From contig NZ_CYSA01000018.1 in assembly GCF_001458355.1 (NCBI RefSeq), positions 33,073 to 97,072 on the forward strand: DNA of 64,000 nucleotides, written 5' to 3'. Source of the stretch: Thalassovita gelatinovora (GTDB taxonomy: Bacteria; Pseudomonadota; Alphaproteobacteria; Rhodobacterales; Rhodobacteraceae). Under the pieces are notes generated by a model. It was not told the origin of the DNA. It searched no databases and was given only the letters and a program-made list of their open reading frames with translations. Of this stretch, positions 61,201-64,000 are shown in pieces. A program made the translations under genes and the position numbers. Each line of letters opens with the position of its first letter. Within the stretch, counting starts at the first letter, position 1.

Positions 61201-61733
61201 CAAATCTGTCCCGCTAAGTGGCGGCTGCGCGATCGCGACAGCGTTTCCGATCTTGAAGGCATTCCTTCGTTTTCGGCGGCCCGGATTGACGCATCGTCCC
61301 GCGTTCTTTGGGTGGTCGTCGCCGACGCCGGCCCATTCAGATCGGGATCAGGCGTCCCACGCTCAGAATAGAGATGTCGCAGATGTGCTTCGGAGACGCC
61401 ATCGGCCTCCATCACGAGGCGCACCATCGGGTCAGCCAGCATTTCCTCGAGGAAGAAATTGGACATCGCCTTACCCGTCAGCTTGTCCCTCGCACGTGCG
61501 TGGTCCAGGTCGGCAAGTGAAACGGTCAGTGTCCGCACAAGTCCAGGATGCGATGTTCGGGGGTGAAGCTTTACAAGGACGGAGGCCTTCCAGGCTGCGG
61601 GATCCTCTTGATCCGGTGGCGAAACCAACTCCGTTTCGATCTCGTACTCTCCTGCCGGGAGCGTCTCGGCAAAGCCTGGAACGGTGAACGGCCGGACGAA
61701 AACCGCAACGGTCCTGCTTGTCAGATCTTCCAT
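61200..61733 (-). CDS. Conserved-looking protein of unknown function
   Basis: A 177-residue protein. The first 55 residues (TVAVFVRPFTVPGFAETLPA, then GEYEIETELVSPPD) resemble a short beta-domain found in many Rhizobiales/Rhodobacterales hypothetical proteins (xxF-x-RPF-x-x-x-G-x(n)-PAG-x-Y-x-x-E-T-E). The C-terminal part (FFLEEMLADPMVRLVMEADG, then VSEAHLRHLY) is helical. The tail is Ser/Arg rich. Start chosen at 61733; an AGAGGAT lies 9 to 12 bases upstream. Coupled to the zinc-ribbon-like gene. Confidence 0.7.
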   Translation of the reverse strand: MEDLTSRTVAVFVRPFTVPGFAETLPAGEYEIETELVSPPDQEDPAAWKASVLVKLHPRTSHPGLVRTLTVSLADLDHARARDKLTGKAMSNFFLEEMLADPMVRLVMEADGVSEAHLRHLYSERGTPDPDLNGPASATTTQRTRDDASIRAAENEGMPSRSETLSRSRSRHLAGQI

Positions 61734-61808
61734 CGGCGTAATCCTCTCCCTTACTGTTTCTGTTGTTGGCGCGCTCCATGAGAATGGGGCGCGCATCCTG
61801 CGCAGGCC

Positions 61809-61937
61809 TCAAGATGTCTCTTGTTTCGCTGGCGCTTCCTTGCCGGCGGGCTTGGTCTCGTTCTCTTCGGAAGGGGTCTTTGCAGGCTTCAGCTTCAATG
61901 CGGCCGCAGCCCTAGCGGTCAGGTCCTTGAAGGACAT
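61809..61937 (-). CDS. Small (42-residue) lysine/alanine-rich protein
   Basis: A short gene: MSFKDLTARAAAALKLKPAK, then a Glu/Lys-rich tail ending KQETS. An AAAGGAA lies nine bases before the ATG, a good ribosome-binding site. The length, amphipathic N-terminal helix and charged tail match small stress-related alphaproteobacterial proteins I recall, but no function is known. It lies 75 bp upstream of the 61733 gene on the same strand and may share its transcript. Confidence 0.6.
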   Translation of the reverse strand: MSFKDLTARAAAALKLKPAKTPSEENETKPAGKEAPAKQETS

Positions 61938-62571
61938 GTCATCATTCCTTTGATTGGCCGACGCCAACGCCTCATCCATGACGGACCGGAAGGCTTGGGA
62001 TCGGTTCTATATATGGGGACTGGCCACTCAATTTACGACGGCGCACTTCGAAGAAAATCAAAGTCAGTTAGGCCAATTCATCGGTCCAGACCTTGAATTC
62101 CGTCAAAATGTTGTCCCCGAATGTTTGGGTCAAAGGCACATCGGCGGCATCGCGGCCACGCGCGATCAGAATTCTCGCAAACCGTCACCATAGCTGGGCG
62201 CCTGAGCATCCTGCGGTATCAGCCCCGTGGCCGCCCCGGCAAAAGCGGTGCGATCTGGGCCGTGCTCGCGATCATCTTGGTGCTGTTTCAGATGTTTACC
62301 TCAACGATGACGACACCTGGCTGAGGATCTCCCACCAGCAAACCATGGTGGCCTGAGTGCCGCGGTGTCATTCGACCTGCCGGACGCGCTGGGACTAACC
62401 TGCGTCAGTGCGGAGGTGCGTTGATATCGGCTAGGTGAGATGTGCCCGCCGAATATTTGGTAAGGCATTTTTTTTCGAGTACCCGAGAAGCATGCGGGCG
62501 TGTCAGACCTCAAAAGGTCAGCATGTCGGCACGCTTCTTATTCTCGGAACGTCCATGAAAGGACATTCCCA
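61938..62571. other. Gene-poor region with a transglutaminase fragment
   Basis: 634 bp without an intact gene. It includes the degraded transglutaminase C-terminus at 62068-62172 and, near 62470, an AT-rich run (TTTTTTTTCG) within otherwise featureless sequence before the 62572 gene. Confidence 0.55.
62068..62172 (-). pseudogene. Transglutaminase-family gene fragment (C-terminal end)
   Basis: The minus strand reads ILIARGRDAADVPLTQTFGD, then NILTEFKVWTDELA and a stop at 62068. This matches the C-terminal end of transglutaminase-family proteins (GRD-x-x-DV-x-x-x-x-x-F-G ... V-x-x-x-V-x-x-DE). Upstream the frame breaks; no catalytic domain remains. The intact homologue at 60012 lies 1.1 kb away. 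Confidence 0.6.
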
Positions 62572-62760
62572 ATGACTCCCGAACAAACAAAAACCGCCGA
62601 CAAGATGAAATCCGTCAAGGCCACGTGGGACAAGGCGCCCGCTGGTCCGAAGAAGGACGCCGCTCTGAAGCATTACCAGGCGGCCGATAAGGCGAACACG
62701 GCGAAGAATGATGTCGAGACCAACAAGGAACTCGATGCGGCGACCCACGCTCTCGCGTGA
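62572..62760 (+). CDS. Small (62-residue) conserved-type protein
   Basis: A 62-residue highly charged, Lys/Ala-rich soluble protein: MTPEQTKTADKMKSVKATWD, then KAPAGPKKDAALKHYQAADK, then ELDAATHALA. Composition and helix propensity resemble small stress-associated proteins of Rhodobacterales and Rhizobiales. AAAGGACA lies about 8 to 11 bases before the ATG. Function unknown; convergent with the Crp/Fnr gene. Confidence 0.7.
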   Translation: MTPEQTKTADKMKSVKATWDKAPAGPKKDAALKHYQAADKANTAKNDVETNKELDAATHALA

Positions 62761-62818
62761 CCGCGCGCGTCTGACGTGATCACCGGGGCCGCCTGCCAAA
62801 CAAGGGAGGGCGGCCCTC

Positions 62819-63553
62819 TTATTTCAGGAGCGGTCCGGTCTGGTCCAGATATGCCGGATCGAACTCGGCAAGGTCCACCAGCCCGCCATAATCGTGAAAC
62901 GTCACTTGTCCGTCCCGAAAGGTCACCAGTCCACTCTCGCGAAGCTGGCGCAGGACGCGGTTTACATGGACCGCGCTCAACCCCAGCGTATCGGCGAGAT
63001 GATACTGCGTCAGCGGGCATTCGAACCCTTCCTTGCTGCCCATGCCGACCAGCGCAAGCCTCGATCCCAGCTCCAGCAGGAAGTGCGCCATGCGGGCGTC
63101 CGCATCACGCCGACCGATCCCGACGAGGTGCTCCACGACCATCGCCTCGTCCCTTGACGCCGCCCAGAGTATTGCGGTCGCCAAGCGAGGGGTCTGCGCG
63201 AACGCTTCCAATAGGTCGCTCGTCAGCACTTCGGCGGCCTCGATGTCCACGATGGGTTCGAAACTGTGGTCCGAGGTGCGCAAGAGAACGCTCCGCAACC
63301 CCAGAAAATCCCCCGGCACCTGGAAATCCACGATCTGCCGCGTCCCGTCGGCCTGCAGCTTGTAGGAACAAACCCAACCCGCGGACAGGATATAGGCGGC
63401 CTGAGCCGACTGGCCCTGATGCACCATATCGCGCCCCGCGACAAAGGTTCGACGACGCTGGTGCAGTCGTTCAAGCACGGCCAGCTCGACATCAGACAAA
63501 GCGACGAAGGCCGAGAGCTTGCGGGTCAGAGGGCTGTGTTCAACTGATGTCAT
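62819..63553 (-). CDS. Crp/Fnr-family transcriptional regulator
   Basis: A 244-residue regulator with an N-terminal cyclic-nucleotide-type beta-barrel (VHQGQSAQAAYILSAGWVCS, then YKLQADGTRQIVDFQVPGDF) and a C-terminal winged HTH (LTQYHLADTLGLSAVHVNRV, then LRQLRESGLVTFRDG). The FNR iron-sulfur Cys cluster is absent, and the cAMP-contact residues of Crp are not obvious, so the ligand is unknown. GGGAGG precedes the ATG at 63553. It is probably a local stress regulator of the small genes nearby, which is inference. Confidence 0.88.
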   Translation of the reverse strand: MTSVEHSPLTRKLSAFVALSDVELAVLERLHQRRRTFVAGRDMVHQGQSAQAAYILSAGWVCSYKLQADGTRQIVDFQVPGDFLGLRSVLLRTSDHSFEPIVDIEAAEVLTSDLLEAFAQTPRLATAILWAASRDEAMVVEHLVGIGRRDADARMAHFLLELGSRLALVGMGSKEGFECPLTQYHLADTLGLSAVHVNRVLRQLRESGLVTFRDGQVTFHDYGGLVDLAEFDPAYLDQTGPLLK

Positions 63554-63701
63554 GGGGCCTCCCGGCGTGTCGTGACCCAAGAGCGGAAATCGGCCCGGAC
63601 ACTGCTCTGGATCAGTCCAGCATAAGGCGATTCCTGCGAGAAGTACGGATGTATTTGAACCTCATCTTTCCCGGTTCACGATGCCAAGAAAGGAACCCCG
63701 G

Positions 63702-63770
63702 ATGTCCACGGCGAGCGAACATGCAGGCCAGGCCGCCCTATCGATCTGCGAGGCGCTCCTGCTTGCCTTG
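63702..63770 (+). pseudogene. 5' fragment of a small conserved gene, interrupted by an IS element
   Basis: After AAAGGAA, an ATG at 63702 starts MSTASEHAGQAALSICEALL followed by LAL, the N-terminus of a small alphaproteobacterial protein family of unknown function. The coding sense is lost at about 63770, where the IS terminus begins (TGGACCTGTCGCGG). The remainder of the gene should lie beyond the element. Confidence 0.6.
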
Positions 63771-64000
63771 GACCTGTCGCGGTTTGATGCCGCTCCTTTG
63801 ATAGCATTTACTGCAACAAAGGAGACGAACTATGGGCACAGGAAGAACGGATGAATTCCGCAAAGACGCGGTGCGAATTGCGCTGACCAGCGGGCTGACA
63901 CGGCGACAAGTTGCGGATGATCTGGGCGTTGGGCTTTCGACGCTGAACAAGTGGGTGAACGCGCACCGTGGCACGGATGTGGTATCTCCCGAGGATCGCG
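63769..64000 (+). mobile_element. IS3-family insertion sequence, left end (cut by window)
   Basis: Starts at about 63769 (TGGACCTGTCGCGGTTT) and contains an OrfA gene. The right end and OrfB are outside the window. It has interrupted the gene at 63702. Confidence 0.7.
63832..64000 (+). CDS. IS3-family transposase OrfA, N-terminal part
   Basis: The first 56 residues of an IS3-type OrfA, which provides the DNA-binding HTH of the transposase. The sequence begins MGTGRTDEFRKDAVRIALTS, then GLTRRQVADDLGVGLSTLNK, then WVNAHRG; the HTH is RRQVADDLGVGLSTLNKWV. GGAG lies about 8 bases before the ATG. The gene runs off the right edge. Confidence 0.9.
   Translation, partial: MGTGRTDEFRKDAVRIALTSGLTRRQVADDLGVGLSTLNKWVNAHRGTDVVSPEDR

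Overview
The window is high-GC alphaproteobacterial chromosome, most likely Rhodobacteraceae (roseobacter group). The evidence is the gene content and order (rpiA-gor-hflK-hflC-DUF2065-degP, Hint-domain protein, DUF3572, DUF983, an [24 protein letters not shown] MetRS, the Anbu operon) and Rhodobacteraceae-like protein sequences. No rRNA, CRISPR array or replication origin was seen.

Region by region. 1-5.5 kb is a leftward housekeeping block: ribose-5-phosphate isomerase, glutathione reductase, the HflKC membrane protease regulator, DUF2065 and a DegP protease cut by the window edge. 5.5-12 kb holds a Hint-domain protein, L-serine ammonia-lyase, a DMT exporter, thiamine pyrophosphokinase and a very acidic 685-residue protein. 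12-19 kb is a signalling block: an H-NOX/diguanylate-cyclase pair, a PleD-like cyclase and an ECF sigma/anti-sigma cluster next to a four-EF-hand secreted protein. In both cyclase modules the sensor part has lost key residues while the cyclase part looks intact. 19-31.4 kb carries metabolic genes: NUDIX hydrolase, aldo/keto reductase, DsrE-like protein, metG, a ThDP enzyme, a PhnA-like protein and glpK-glpD with divergent glpR. 31.5-35.6 kb is the four-gene Anbu proteasome-like operon. 35.6-37.5 kb is mntR/mntH around a MntR-type operator. 37.7-41.9 kb is a methionine-degradation locus laid out like Pseudomonas putida mdeR-mdeA-mdeB.

42-53.6 kb is accessory DNA. It starts with an IS21-family remnant that truncates a phage-like gene. 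An approximately 10-kb genomic island follows, inserted at the 3' end of tRNA-Thr(TGT). The island is bounded by an 18-bp direct repeat, has iterated GTACCCCC motifs inside both ends, and carries a P4-type integrase, a second tyrosine recombinase, two small HTH regulators, an unrecognised protein and a complete type I restriction-modification system. To its right are two tandem tRNA-Gly genes and ordinary chromosomal genes (MAPEG, rhomboid, GFA, TPR).

After tRNA-Leu(TAA) at 56.5 kb the window becomes accessory again. It holds an IS21-like end, a three-gene secreted-protein operon (unknown + YHYH + PEBP-like), a transglutaminase with a degraded paralogue nearby, several small genes including a 42-residue protein, a Crp/Fnr regulator, and an IS3-type element at the right edge that interrupts a small conserved gene.
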